This document shows, in pieces, positions 1 through 8,008 of a stretch of DNA of 64,000 nucleotides (its first letter is position 1; each line of letters starts with the position of its first letter). Below the pieces are notes generated by a model, which was given only the letters and a program-made list of their open reading frames with translations, made no database searches and was not told the DNA's origin. This stretch comes from Dyadobacter sp. NIV53 (GTDB lineage: Bacteria; Bacteroidota; Bacteroidia; Cytophagales; Spirosomataceae): positions 7,102,501-7,166,500 of the forward strand of contig NZ_CP081299.1 in assembly GCF_019711195.1 (NCBI RefSeq). The letters run 5' to 3'. The position numbers and the translations under genes were made by a program.

Positions 1-16
1 ATTGATGATAATCCTG

Positions 17-1288
17 TCAGATTGTTTCCACCTGTTCAACTTTTAAAATTGTTTTTCTTAACAGATTTAAAGCGTAGGTAGAAGTCAGTTCTATATTTAA
101 ACTACGGATTCCTGATAATTTCAGCAACTGTGTAAATGTTCCGTTAGGTGTTGCGCAGGCAATCCAGACAGTTCCAACAGGTTTCTCAGTTGTTCCTCCA
201 TCAGGACCCGCAATTCCTGTGGTTGCAATGGCGTAAGTAGTTTTCAGAACCTTTCGTGCACCTTCTGCCATTTCCCGGGCAGTTGATTCACTTACGGCTC
301 CATAAGTGTTAAGTGTTGCTTCAGATACACCCAATACATTCGTTTTTACCGAATTACTATAACTGACAACCGAACCTTCAAAATACCTTGAAGAGCCTGC
401 AAGACTTGTTAGCCGGTGTGCCACAAAACCTCCTGTGCAGCTTTCTGCCGTTCCGACAGTTGCGTGTTGTTTTATCAATAACGCTCCAATGACCGATTCA
501 AGTTCATCCGAGTCGTATCCATAAACAAACTCCTCAATTAATGGCAAAAGCAGATTTACCTGCTCCTGCAACTGGGAGTCTAACAATTGCTGATCCGTTC
601 CTGTACCGGTAAGGCGAAGCTTTACCTGTCCAAAATGTGGGAGGTAAGCCAATTTTATATGTTCAGGAAGGGCATCTTCCCATTTTTCAATTGTTTCAGC
701 CAGAAAAGATTCGCCTATACCAATTGTCCTGATTGATTTATGCTGAATTATATTAAAATTAAACCTTGCTTTAAGTCTGGGTAATATTTCAAATTCCATC
801 AGGCTTTTCATTTCATAAGGCACTCCGGGTAGCGAGACATAAATTACATTGTCTTTCTCAAACCACATACCAGGAGCAGTTCCCCACAAATTTGGAATAT
901 ACGTGGCATTGGCTGGCAAAGCTGCCTGCTGAATATTCAGTTCGGTCATTTCCCGGCCACGTTTTGCGAAAAAACCAGTAATTAGTTTTAGTGCGTCCTC
1001 ATTGATTTTTAACTCACTATTAAAATATTCGCAAAATGTATGTTTAGTAATATCATCCTTTGTAGGGCCAAGTCCGCCCGTAACAATAACAACGTCAACA
1101 CGTTGGCTGGATTCAGTAAATGCATCGATAATATCCTGCTTATTATCTCCTACAGAAGTTTTACGAACCGGACGAATTCCTATTCCGGTAAGTTCTGCGC
1201 CAATCCATTGTGTGTTCGTATCGGTGATCTGTCCAAAAAGGATTTCATCACCAATGGTAATTATTTCTGCCCTTACTGTGGAATTCAT
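17..1288 (-). CDS. cinA: CinA family nicotinamide-nucleotide amidohydrolase / competence-damage protein
   Basis: The 423-aa protein has the two-domain CinA layout and the usual family length (410-430). The N-terminal half (about 6-170) is a MoCF/molybdopterin-binding-like domain with the motifs ITIGDEIL and VTGGLGPTKDD. The C-terminal half (about 265-415) is the CinA amidohydrolase domain with TAESCTGG and the glycine-rich TTGIAGPDGG. Known family members deamidate NMN for pyridine-nucleotide recycling, and some also cleave ADP-ribose, so the role here is NAD salvage in the cytoplasm by family inference. It is divergent from the DUF4197 gene with about 110 bp between them. Both start and stop lie inside the window and nothing looks truncated. 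Confidence 0.95.
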   Translation of the reverse strand: MNSTVRAEIITIGDEILFGQITDTNTQWIGAELTGIGIRPVRKTSVGDNKQDIIDAFTESSQRVDVVIVTGGLGPTKDDITKHTFCEYFNSELKINEDALKLITGFFAKRGREMTELNIQQAALPANATYIPNLWGTAPGMWFEKDNVIYVSLPGVPYEMKSLMEFEILPRLKARFNFNIIQHKSIRTIGIGESFLAETIEKWEDALPEHIKLAYLPHFGQVKLRLTGTGTDQQLLDSQLQEQVNLLLPLIEEFVYGYDSDELESVIGALLIKQHATVGTAESCTGGFVAHRLTSLAGSSRYFEGSVVSYSNSVKTNVLGVSEATLNTYGAVSESTAREMAEGARKVLKTTYAIATTGIAGPDGGTTEKPVGTVWIACATPNGTFTQLLKLSGIRSLNIELTSTYALNLLRKTILKVEQVETI

Positions 1289-1397
1289 ATATGAGAAACA
1301 GAGTGGATAAACCGTTTATTTTTTCCAAAATTAAGTAAAATTAATCGTTATTGATTACGTTTGGAGCTTAGATGAATGATAACAAACTGAAAGAGAA

Positions 1398-2129
1398 ATG
1401 AATCAAAAATTCTTAATTGTAACGTTGCTATGGATTTTTAGCAGTTGTGCAGCAGATGCCCAGCTTAACAAAAAACTTGGTGGCATATTGGATCAGCTTA
1501 AATCGCCGGCAGGGGCACTAAGTGATGGGGACATAGTTGGAGGACTGAAAGAAGCTTTAAATATCGGAATCAGCAACGGATCTGCGGAAGCTTCAAAAGT
1601 GGATGGTTTTTTCAAAAATGAACTGATTAAAATCGCAGTTCCGCCAGAAGCACAGAAGGTTGCTACTACCTTACGTAAAATGGGAATGGGGGCAGAAGTG
1701 GACAAATTTACTTTATCCCTTAACAGAGCGGCCGAAGATGCTGCTAAAAAATCCAAGCCGATTTTCTTAAAAGCCATTACCTCAATGACTATTCCTGATG
1801 CTCTTACAATTTTGAAAGGGAGTGATGATGCCGCTACACAATACTTAAAGAAAACCACCAATGCCGACCTTTACAAAACTTTTTTTCCGGTGGTTGACAG
1901 CACTTTAAATATCAATAAGGCAACGGAATATTATTCTGAACTCGTAACAGTTTATAACAAGCTTCCTCTTGTTAAGAAGGTTGACCCAAACCTGAAAGAA
2001 TATGCAACCCAAAAAACCATTGACGGTTTGTATGTTTTGATAGCGCAGGAAGAAAAGAAAATCAGGGTTGATCCGGCTGCCAGAGTTACTGATTTGCTAA
2101 AACAAGTGTTCAGCAAAGCGGGAAAGTGA
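1398..2129 (+). CDS. DUF4197 domain-containing secreted protein
   Basis: This 243-aa protein starts with a hydrophobic signal sequence (about residues 4-22) containing SSC then ADAQ. Cleavage by signal peptidase I after ADA is likely; a lipobox at Cys17 is possible but has a poor -3 residue. The rest is a helix-rich, Lys/Ala-rich domain with the GLKEALNIGISNG segment near the start and alternating TTNADLY/KATEYY segments, which is the pattern of DUF4197. The function of this family is unknown. It is followed 61 bp later by gldC in the same direction, although gldC seems to have its own promoter. The ATG was chosen because it opens the signal peptide. Confidence 0.85.
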   Translation: MNQKFLIVTLLWIFSSCAADAQLNKKLGGILDQLKSPAGALSDGDIVGGLKEALNIGISNGSAEASKVDGFFKNELIKIAVPPEAQKVATTLRKMGMGAEVDKFTLSLNRAAEDAAKKSKPIFLKAITSMTIPDALTILKGSDDAATQYLKKTTNADLYKTFFPVVDSTLNINKATEYYSELVTVYNKLPLVKKVDPNLKEYATQKTIDGLYVLIAQEEKKIRVDPAARVTDLLKQVFSKAGK

Positions 2130-2162
2130 TGTGTTTATAGCGTCTGATGTGGCGTAATTGCT

Positions 2163-2170
2163 TACTTTTG
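2163..2170 (+). promoter_or_regulatory. Bacteroidota -7 element (TACTTTTG) of gldC
   Basis: TACTTTTG matches the Bacteroidota -7 consensus TAnnTTTG and lies about 20 bp before the gldC ATG. I see no convincing -33 TTG at the right spacing, so this is a tentative promoter. Confidence 0.45.
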
Positions 2171-2190
2171 TGAAATTTTACTACTAAGAA

Positions 2191-2532
2191 ATGAAAAATT
2201 CGGAAATAAATTTCACCATAGATCTTGATAATCAAAACGTACCGGAGAAAATTCACTGGAGTGCTACTGATAATCCCAATGAAGGTATTAATGATACTCG
2301 TGCCATTGCCATTGCAGTTTGGGACCATTACCACAGGGGTACCCTGAAAATTGATCTCTGGACAAAAGACATGGAAGTTTTTGATATGAAAAGATTTTAT
2401 ATCGAAATCATGAGCGGAATTGCAGATACCTTGCTTACTGCCACCAATGATCCTGTTATGTCAGATGCCATTGAAGCAGTTTGTGAAACGCTTAGCAAAC
2501 GTCTGGATGAAGAAATGAAAGCAGCCAAGTAA
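2191..2532 (+). CDS. gldC: Gliding motility protein GldC
   Basis: The 113-aa product matches the GldC family in length and in the conserved text IDLDNQNVPEKIHW (residues 9-22), followed by WTKDMEVFDMKRFY and a C-terminal helical stretch with EAVCETLSKRLDEE. GldC is a small cytoplasmic protein found with gliding or type IX secretion components in Bacteroidota. In many genomes it sits next to gldB, which is not visible here. The gene has its own upstream -7-like element and is closed by a strong hairpin terminator. Identification is by sequence recognition; participation in gliding in this organism is inferred. Confidence 0.9.
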   Translation: MKNSEINFTIDLDNQNVPEKIHWSATDNPNEGINDTRAIAIAVWDHYHRGTLKIDLWTKDMEVFDMKRFYIEIMSGIADTLLTATNDPVMSDAIEAVCETLSKRLDEEMKAAK

Positions 2533-2558
2533 TAAATTTATGCTCCGTTTGTAAAAAC

Positions 2559-2610
2559 AAAACCCTGACAAGCGCCTGTTATCCAGGAATATGTCAGGGT
2601 TTTATTTTTT
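2559..2610 (+). terminator. Rho-independent terminator after gldC
   Basis: AAAACCCTGACA (2559-2570) pairs perfectly with TGTCAGGGTTTT (2592-2603) around a 21-nt loop and is followed by a T-rich tract, the expected form of an intrinsic terminator 27 bp past the gldC stop. Confidence 0.85.
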
Positions 2611-2743
2611 TCTTTTAATTCCAAAGTAAGAAACCAAATGAGTATTTTATATTTATCTAATCCCAGAGTGATGAAACATAGGTGGGGTCCGCCGATATTA
2701 TGCTCCTCCGGGACTTTACATTTCAGTAACTCTAATTTGAAAT

Positions 2744-3103
2744 TTACGATGACCCCATCAATTCTTCTTTCGCACGTTTTGGTAGTGCGCTCACAATCAG
2801 ATCATAAGAATCTTTTACCCAGCTAAATAAAATTTCACTTGAAACACTGCCGGTAACATGAACGGTATTCCAATGCTTTTTATTCATATGATAACCGGGC
2901 TGGACATCGGAATAAGAAGCTCTTAAATCTTCTGCCTTTTCCGGGTCACATTTTACATTAAAGGATAAAGACGGACTATCAAGCGAGGTTAAAAGAAACA
3001 CTTTTCCCATCACTTTAAAAACCAATGTATCCGGTCCAAAAGGTAATTCCTCAGTTACACCGGGAAGTGCCAGGCAATAATCTCTAAGGGATTCAAGGTT
3101 CAT
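2744..3103 (-). CDS. MmcQ/YjbR family DNA-binding protein
   Basis: From the chosen start the protein has 119 aa, typical of the MmcQ/YjbR family (CyaY-like fold). It begins MNLESLRDYCLALPG, followed by EELPFGPDTLVFKVMGKVF and the basic-aromatic PGYHMNKKHWNTV segment near residue 80, all hallmarks of the family. The ORF could open 12 codons earlier, but the ATG at 3103 overlaps the stop of the upstream small gene as ATGA, which strongly favours this start and implies translational coupling. Family members are annotated as DNA-binding by structural similarity, and the cellular role is unknown. Confidence 0.88.
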   Translation of the reverse strand: MNLESLRDYCLALPGVTEELPFGPDTLVFKVMGKVFLLTSLDSPSLSFNVKCDPEKAEDLRASYSDVQPGYHMNKKHWNTVHVTGSVSSEILFSWVKDSYDLIVSALPKRAKEELMGSS

Positions 3104-3279
3104 CTTGTAAATGCTCGTATGATCATCACAATAACACAAAATATAAACATCACAATAGAAATTCGGTTGATACCGTGCATCATCCGAAGATTAAAAGATG
3201 TAGGCGCATTAGGATCGGGTTTTTTGAAAACCCGGACGAAATAATAAAATACGTCACCGAGTTGAAAGTACTTTTTCAT
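3100..3279 (-). CDS. Small DUF6728-like membrane protein (59 aa)
   Basis: Reading the minus strand from the ATG at 3279 gives a 59-aa protein that starts MKKYFQLGDVFYYFVRVFKK, continues through PDPNAPTSFNLRMMHGINR and ends in one transmembrane helix (about residues 38-56, ISIVMFIFCVIVMI). This is the layout of the small Bacteroidota DUF6728 family: amphipathic aromatic N-terminus, PDPN linker and a C-terminal helix. Its stop codon overlaps the start of the MmcQ/YjbR gene by 4 nt (ATGA), so the two form a coupled pair. The function is not known; the N-in topology is inferred. Confidence 0.75.
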   Translation of the reverse strand: MKKYFQLGDVFYYFVRVFKKPDPNAPTSFNLRMMHGINRISIVMFIFCVIVMIIRAFTR

Positions 3280-3421
3280 TTTGTTGATTTTTGAATTTTT
3301 ATAAAATTAGTTAAATCAATTAATCTAAGTTTGATTTTACTTCAATTGTTAAAAGTTGACGAGTCTTACTCAACGACTAAGTGTCTGCTTTGAACTTTAA
3401 GCTCCGGACTTTAACTATATT

Positions 3422-4312
3422 TTAATTCAGGACTTCGGCTTCATTTGGATTGATCCAGCGCCCGTCCTCACGTATCAGTTCTATCAGCTCTTTTACAGCA
3501 TTCGCTGCTGATACTGATCGCTTTATTACTTCCTGGCCACGATATAACGCAATTTTATCTTTACCCATTCCGACATAACCATAATCTGCATCGGCCATTT
3601 CACCCGGTCCGTTTACAATACAGCCCATGATGCCGATTTTAATGCCTTTCAGGTGTTCGGTATGCTTGCGGATCAATGCTGTGGTTTCCTGCAAATCAAA
3701 AAGCGTTCTGCCGCATGAGGGACAGGAAATATATTCGGTCTTGGACATCCTCGTACGTGCAGCCTGCAAAATCCCGAATGCAATACTATTATATGTCGAG
3801 GCAGATTTTAATTTTTCAATATGAATTGCATTGTCAGTAAATTCGGGGGACAATAATGTTCCGTCACCAAAACCATCCACGAGCGATCCTCCGATATCTG
3901 TTGCTGAGTACAGTGTTAACGCATCTCCCAAATCTGTTGAATAAGTCCGTTGAATAATAACCGGGATTTTAATACCAGCTTCAACAAGTTTGAAAAATAA
4001 ACGCCTCAGTTCTGGCATTGCATGCTGATTAAAAGTTTGCAATAAAAGAACTGCATTTTGAAGAGAGCGAATACTTTCTAAAAATTCAAAGTCAAAGGAG
4101 TGAATATTTCCCTTGATGAAATTAAGCTGTGTTGAAACTTGTTCCGGCTCAGCATTTTTCCATTCAGCAACTGTGAGTAACGGGAATTTGTTAGTACGGT
4201 CGATGTGGTTGGTCCATGATTGAAAATCCAGGATTTCCTTTAAACCATTTGGCAGCATAAAAGGTGCCGGATTTCTGCCAGTATAAATAAAATCAGCTCC
4301 CTGATCATTCAT
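3422..4312 (-). CDS. ispG: IspG, C-terminal fragment carrying the [4Fe-4S] domain
   Basis: This 296-aa ORF holds the second part of (E)-4-hydroxy-3-methylbut-2-enyl-diphosphate synthase, the penultimate step of the MEP isoprenoid pathway. The iron-sulfur ligands are visible: Cys197 and Cys200 in CPSCGRTLFD, Cys231 in GCIVNGPGE and the ligand-type Glu238. The preceding 180 residues belong to the insert domain that the Bacteroidota/plant-type long IspG carries. Its ATG overlaps the stop of the N-terminal ORF (ATGA), so reinitiation is possible, but the protein sequence reads continuously from the other ORF if the ribosome shifts -1. Joined, the two parts give about 670 aa, the normal length for this long form. 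Confidence 0.9.
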   Translation of the reverse strand: MNDQGADFIYTGRNPAPFMLPNGLKEILDFQSWTNHIDRTNKFPLLTVAEWKNAEPEQVSTQLNFIKGNIHSFDFEFLESIRSLQNAVLLLQTFNQHAMPELRRLFFKLVEAGIKIPVIIQRTYSTDLGDALTLYSATDIGGSLVDGFGDGTLLSPEFTDNAIHIEKLKSASTYNSIAFGILQAARTRMSKTEYISCPSCGRTLFDLQETTALIRKHTEHLKGIKIGIMGCIVNGPGEMADADYGYVGMGKDKIALYRGQEVIKRSVSAANAVKELIELIREDGRWINPNEAEVLN

Positions 4313-5433
4313 GGCCCATTTATCAGGAACCGGAAGAAAAAATGGCCAATACTTTTTAAATCGTCCAGCTGAGTGATAGCAATATTCGAATAATCAGCAA
4401 TAACTCTCGGTACGTTTAAACTTCCAATGTTATAGACTTCCTTTGTTTCCCGGCGGGTATATTTAAATGGATTTATCGGGCAAAGTTCTACGGGTTCTAT
4501 GTTGTCGTGCGGCGCCCTAAAAGTATACCGTTCAATCAGGGTCCGTGCAACCGGAGCTTCCTTTTCAGGTGCCTCAGTCAGAGAAACCCGAACGGTATCA
4601 CCTAACCCGTCCTCTAATAAAGTACCAATACCAACAGCAGATTTAATCCGTCCGTCTTCTGCTTCTCCTGCCTCGGTAACACCCAAATGCAAAGGGTATG
4701 GTTTAAGGCCTTCCTCATCAAGTCGCTGTACGAGAAGCCGGTAGGCTTCCACCATTACCTGCGTATTACTGGATTTCATTGAGAGTGCAATATTAAAATA
4801 ATTGAACTCTTCACAAATCCTTAGAAATTCCAGCGCTGATTCAACCATACCAATTGGTGTGTCACCATAACGGCTTAAAATCCGGTCAGAAAGGGAACCG
4901 TGATTGGTCCCAATTCGCATGGCGGTTCCATATTCTTTACAAATCCTGACCAGCGGTATAAATTTATCACGAATACGATCGAGCTCTGCGGCATAGGACG
5001 CATCGGTATAATCTATGGTTTCAAAGCGTTTACGATCTGCATAATTACCAGGATTGATACGTACTTTTTCCACGATCCTTGCTGCAAGTTCCGCAGCATT
5101 TGGTGTGAAATGTATATCTGCAACCAACGGAACAAAAATTCCGAGTTTGTGTAAACCGTTACGAATATTTTCAAGATTTTGCGCCTCTTTTACGCTTGGT
5201 GCAGTTATACGGACATATTCACAGCCTGAATTAACCATCCTTATTACTTCATCAATGGAGCCTTGAGTATCCATCGTGTCCACAGTAGTCATCGACTGCA
5301 CCCTGATCGGATAATCGGAACCCATTGGAATATCGCCAATATTGATCGTGATCGTTTTGCGGCGTTTATATTCCGTTAGTGACGGGCAATAAATATTTGT
5401 GGTTTTGTCGGAAGCAGTTATCAATGTCATCAA
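4309..5433 (-). CDS. ispG: IspG, N-terminal TIM-barrel fragment
   Basis: The 374-aa ORF encodes the TIM-barrel domain of IspG: PMGSDYPIRVQSMTTVDT near residue 35, the NPGNYADRK segment, GTNHGSLSDRI and the LHLGVTEAGE segment. It ends with an aberrant tail (FFFRFLINGP) where homologues would continue FFLPVPDKWA. That continuation is present in the -1 frame immediately downstream. The break falls at TTTTTTC on the coding strand (4342-4336), phased T_TTT_TTC. Either one T has been lost from the run or a -1 ribosomal slip restores the full enzyme. The MEP pathway is normally essential, so a simple dead gene is the least likely reading. Confidence 0.9.
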   Translation of the reverse strand: MMTLITASDKTTNIYCPSLTEYKRRKTITINIGDIPMGSDYPIRVQSMTTVDTMDTQGSIDEVIRMVNSGCEYVRITAPSVKEAQNLENIRNGLHKLGIFVPLVADIHFTPNAAELAARIVEKVRINPGNYADRKRFETIDYTDASYAAELDRIRDKFIPLVRICKEYGTAMRIGTNHGSLSDRILSRYGDTPIGMVESALEFLRICEEFNYFNIALSMKSSNTQVMVEAYRLLVQRLDEEGLKPYPLHLGVTEAGEAEDGRIKSAVGIGTLLEDGLGDTVRVSLTEAPEKEAPVARTLIERYTFRAPHDNIEPVELCPINPFKYTRRETKEVYNIGSLNVPRVIADYSNIAITQLDDLKSIGHFFFRFLINGP

Positions 5434-5553
5434 GTGTATTCTTTTAAGCCAGACGGATATTAAAGTCCGTCATTTGGAATGTCAAAGGTCATAAAACTAA
5501 AACACATTAAGAATTACATTCGTGCATTTTAATAAAAAAGATAGCTGGCTTTG

Positions 5554-5591
5554 AAAAAAAGGGAAGTCAGGTTTTTAAAACTTGACTTCCC
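5554..5591 (-). terminator. Rho-independent terminator of the GHMP kinase unit
   Basis: On the minus strand GGGAAGTCA pairs with TGACTTCCC (5561-5591) and is followed by seven T residues (5560-5554), about 30 bp beyond the kinase stop. It closes the GH109-MFS-kinase run. Confidence 0.85.
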
Positions 5592-5618
5592 TGAATCTTG
5601 CAAAATGAATTATACAGA

Positions 5619-6704
5619 TTACTCCGTTTCAATCCTCGTCCCCATATCCACAGAAATAATATAACTTTTCCCGCCTTCCCGTTCGATCGCATCCGCTACT
5701 TCCGCGGCATGAGCTGGCGCATATACAAACATACAGCCTCCACCACCGGATCCATTTATTTTTCCTCCCAATGCGCCCGCTGACAAAGCCGCATTCATCA
5801 TCCGCTCTATTTTTGGTGTTGAGGTCCGCTTGTGATCCCGCAGGTTTTTGTAATGTTTATACAGAAGTTCGCCGAATTTGCTATCAAAAACTTCGCGTCC
5901 TGATTCAGGTACGTTTTGTGACAATAACTTTTTTCCTTCCAGTAAGATATCCCGGTCTTCAATATTTGCTTTCAGCAAACTCATTTCATCTCCGGAAAGA
6001 AATGACTTATAATCAGATATCTGAAATAATGGTGTATGGAAAATTGAAAAAGAACCATCCTCAGTTTTAACCTTTCTGATCACATCTTCCATTCCAAACC
6101 GGCATCTTGCCAAAATTCCAAGCGTATCCTTTGGTTCCAAAGAATCACCCAATACGAAAGTGCCCAGGTTAGGAGTAAGGGTTTCTACTTTAATTTTCGG
6201 TTCGGACTCTAAGTAAATTACATTTCCAATCGCAGTTGAATAGTGATCCATCATACCGCCAGGCTCTCCAAATTCAAGTACTTCGGCCGAGTTGGCAATT
6301 TCTCCCAGTTCTTTTTGTGTAAAATTGGATGGATTATCACTCATTTTATCCAGAAAATGTGCCCAGGATACGATCAGTGCCGACGAACTGGATGTTCCGG
6401 AATTAATGGGGATATTTCCATGTATTAAACAATCAAATCCTTTTGAGAAAGTTAATCCTCTTCTTTTTAAAACATTAATTGTGCTTCTGAAATAATCCCT
6501 TTGAAGAATATATGGGAATGTTTCTTTCAACGAGAATTGGACTTTTTGATTGAGATCAGGTAATTCTAAAATTACCTGATCGTCGTTTCTATAAGAACCA
6601 ATAATGCTGATACGCCGCGATATCGCCGCTGCAATTACGGGTAGACCAAGATAATCCTGGTGTTCCCCGAATAAACAAATACGGCCGGGGGTTGAAATTT
6701 TCAT
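5619..6704 (-). CDS. GHMP family sugar kinase (galactokinase-like)
   Basis: The 361-aa protein carries the three GHMP kinase motifs. Motif 1 is a galactokinase-type substrate loop (RICLFGEHQDYLG, about 8-20). Motif 2 is the ATP-binding PxxxGTSSSSAL (about 98-110). Motif 3 is the C-terminal glycine-rich GGKINGSGGGGCMF (about 317-330). The HQDY signature points to a hexose or N-acetylhexosamine kinase rather than mevalonate or homoserine kinase. The start lies 3 nt after the stop of the sugar transporter, so the two are almost certainly co-transcribed. With the GH109-family gene upstream, I infer phosphorylation of galactose or GalNAc; the exact sugar cannot be read from the sequence. Confidence 0.85.
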   Translation of the reverse strand: MKISTPGRICLFGEHQDYLGLPVIAAAISRRISIIGSYRNDDQVILELPDLNQKVQFSLKETFPYILQRDYFRSTINVLKRRGLTFSKGFDCLIHGNIPINSGTSSSSALIVSWAHFLDKMSDNPSNFTQKELGEIANSAEVLEFGEPGGMMDHYSTAIGNVIYLESEPKIKVETLTPNLGTFVLGDSLEPKDTLGILARCRFGMEDVIRKVKTEDGSFSIFHTPLFQISDYKSFLSGDEMSLLKANIEDRDILLEGKKLLSQNVPESGREVFDSKFGELLYKHYKNLRDHKRTSTPKIERMMNAALSAGALGGKINGSGGGGCMFVYAPAHAAEVADAIEREGGKSYIISVDMGTRIETE

Positions 6705-6707
6705 GAA

Positions 6708-7934
6708 CTACCAGCTTTTCTTTTTGTGACCAACAAGGCCAAAGTATACAATAAATGCGTAGAGTGGAAGCACTAAAAGATATGCTTTTTGAGTACTGCC
6801 GATAGAATCTGCAATTCCTCCGTAAACCAAAGGCATAATGGCACCACCAGATATACCCATTACCAATAACGCAGAGGCGATTTTTGTGAATTTACCCAAT
6901 CCGCTCAATGCGAGCGGCCATAATGCCGGCCATATCACTGCATTGGCAAAACCCAGAACTGCAATGCACATAACGGATGTAAAACCGGTTGTCAATACTG
7001 CTATTACCGTAACCACCAGTCCTAGAATTGCAGAAAATAGCATGTAAGCCTGTTGAGAGACAAATTTTGGAATAAGCGCAATACCGAGTACATAACCGAA
7101 CATCATTCCGCCTAATGTATATGCGCCAAAAACTCTGGCTTCATTTTCAGGAATACCAAGAGAAACACCGTAGTTAATAATAGTATCAGCTGCTATTACT
7201 TCCACACCTACGTAGCAAAACAACGCCAGTACGCCTAAAACAAGATTTGGATATTGGAATACGCTGGTTTTTTGTACTGTTATAGCTGCTCCTGCAACCG
7301 GCTCTTCCTCTTCTTCACTCACTTCAACAAGACCTTTGGAAAGACGTATGATTAACGCAAGAGCAACTAAAATACCAGTAAGAACGAGGTACGGTACAAC
7401 CACTTTGTCAAGTTCGTCTTTTGGATCTGCTGATGATACTCCTGCCAGAAGCAGTTTACCGATGACGATTTGGCTGATAATCCCTGCACCTTTGTTGGCA
7501 ATTCCCATGATACTGATCCTTTGAGCAGCACTTTCGCGAGGCCCAAGAATTGTTGCATATGGATTAGAGGCAGTCTGGAGAACTGTAAGTCCAATACCAA
7601 TTGTAAAAAGGCCAACGAGGAAAAGAGGATAAGAAGCCAACTCGGCAGCCGGAATAAAAATAAGTGTACCAACAGCCATCACCATCAGTGCAAGCGACAT
7701 ACCGTTTTTAAATCCTGTCCTTTTAAGAACCATCGAACACGGAATTGCCATTACCGTATACGAAATAAAAAATGCAAAAGTCACCAGATAGGAACTCGTA
7801 TTATCTAAACTGAACGCTTTTTTAAAGAAAGTAATTAATGTTCCATTTACCCATGTTACGAATCCCATAACGAAGAAAAGGATACCAATTGTAATAAGGG
7901 GAACCAGGTAATTGTTGTTTTTATTGTTGCTCAT
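6708..7934 (-). CDS. Sugar MFS transporter (FucP/glucose-galactose family)
   Basis: This 408-aa protein has about 12 hydrophobic segments and the N-terminal pattern of the FucP-like sugar:proton symporters (LITIGILFFVMGFVTWVNG, about 13-31). The TASNPYATILGP segment around residue 121 is also conserved in this family. It sits in the inner membrane and probably imports a monosaccharide released in the periplasm. It lies 74 bp downstream of the GH109-like gene and 3 bp upstream of the GHMP kinase, all in one direction, which supports a small uptake and phosphorylation operon. The substrate (galactose, GalNAc, fucose or another) is not determined. Confidence 0.88.
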   Translation of the reverse strand: MSNNKNNNYLVPLITIGILFFVMGFVTWVNGTLITFFKKAFSLDNTSSYLVTFAFFISYTVMAIPCSMVLKRTGFKNGMSLALMVMAVGTLIFIPAAELASYPLFLVGLFTIGIGLTVLQTASNPYATILGPRESAAQRISIMGIANKGAGIISQIVIGKLLLAGVSSADPKDELDKVVVPYLVLTGILVALALIIRLSKGLVEVSEEEEEPVAGAAITVQKTSVFQYPNLVLGVLALFCYVGVEVIAADTIINYGVSLGIPENEARVFGAYTLGGMMFGYVLGIALIPKFVSQQAYMLFSAILGLVVTVIAVLTTGFTSVMCIAVLGFANAVIWPALWPLALSGLGKFTKIASALLVMGISGGAIMPLVYGGIADSIGSTQKAYLLVLPLYAFIVYFGLVGHKKKSW

Positions 7935-8008
7935 TGAGGCAGGTGTTAAAATAGTAAGTAGGACGGTAAAAATATAAAATTAATTCAGTTAACAGGTGTC
8001 AGACAATA

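Noticed and set aside
2638..2826. 62-codon plus-strand ORF after the gldC terminator
   Set aside because: It begins beyond the terminator and runs antisense into the MmcQ/YjbR gene, with no family match.
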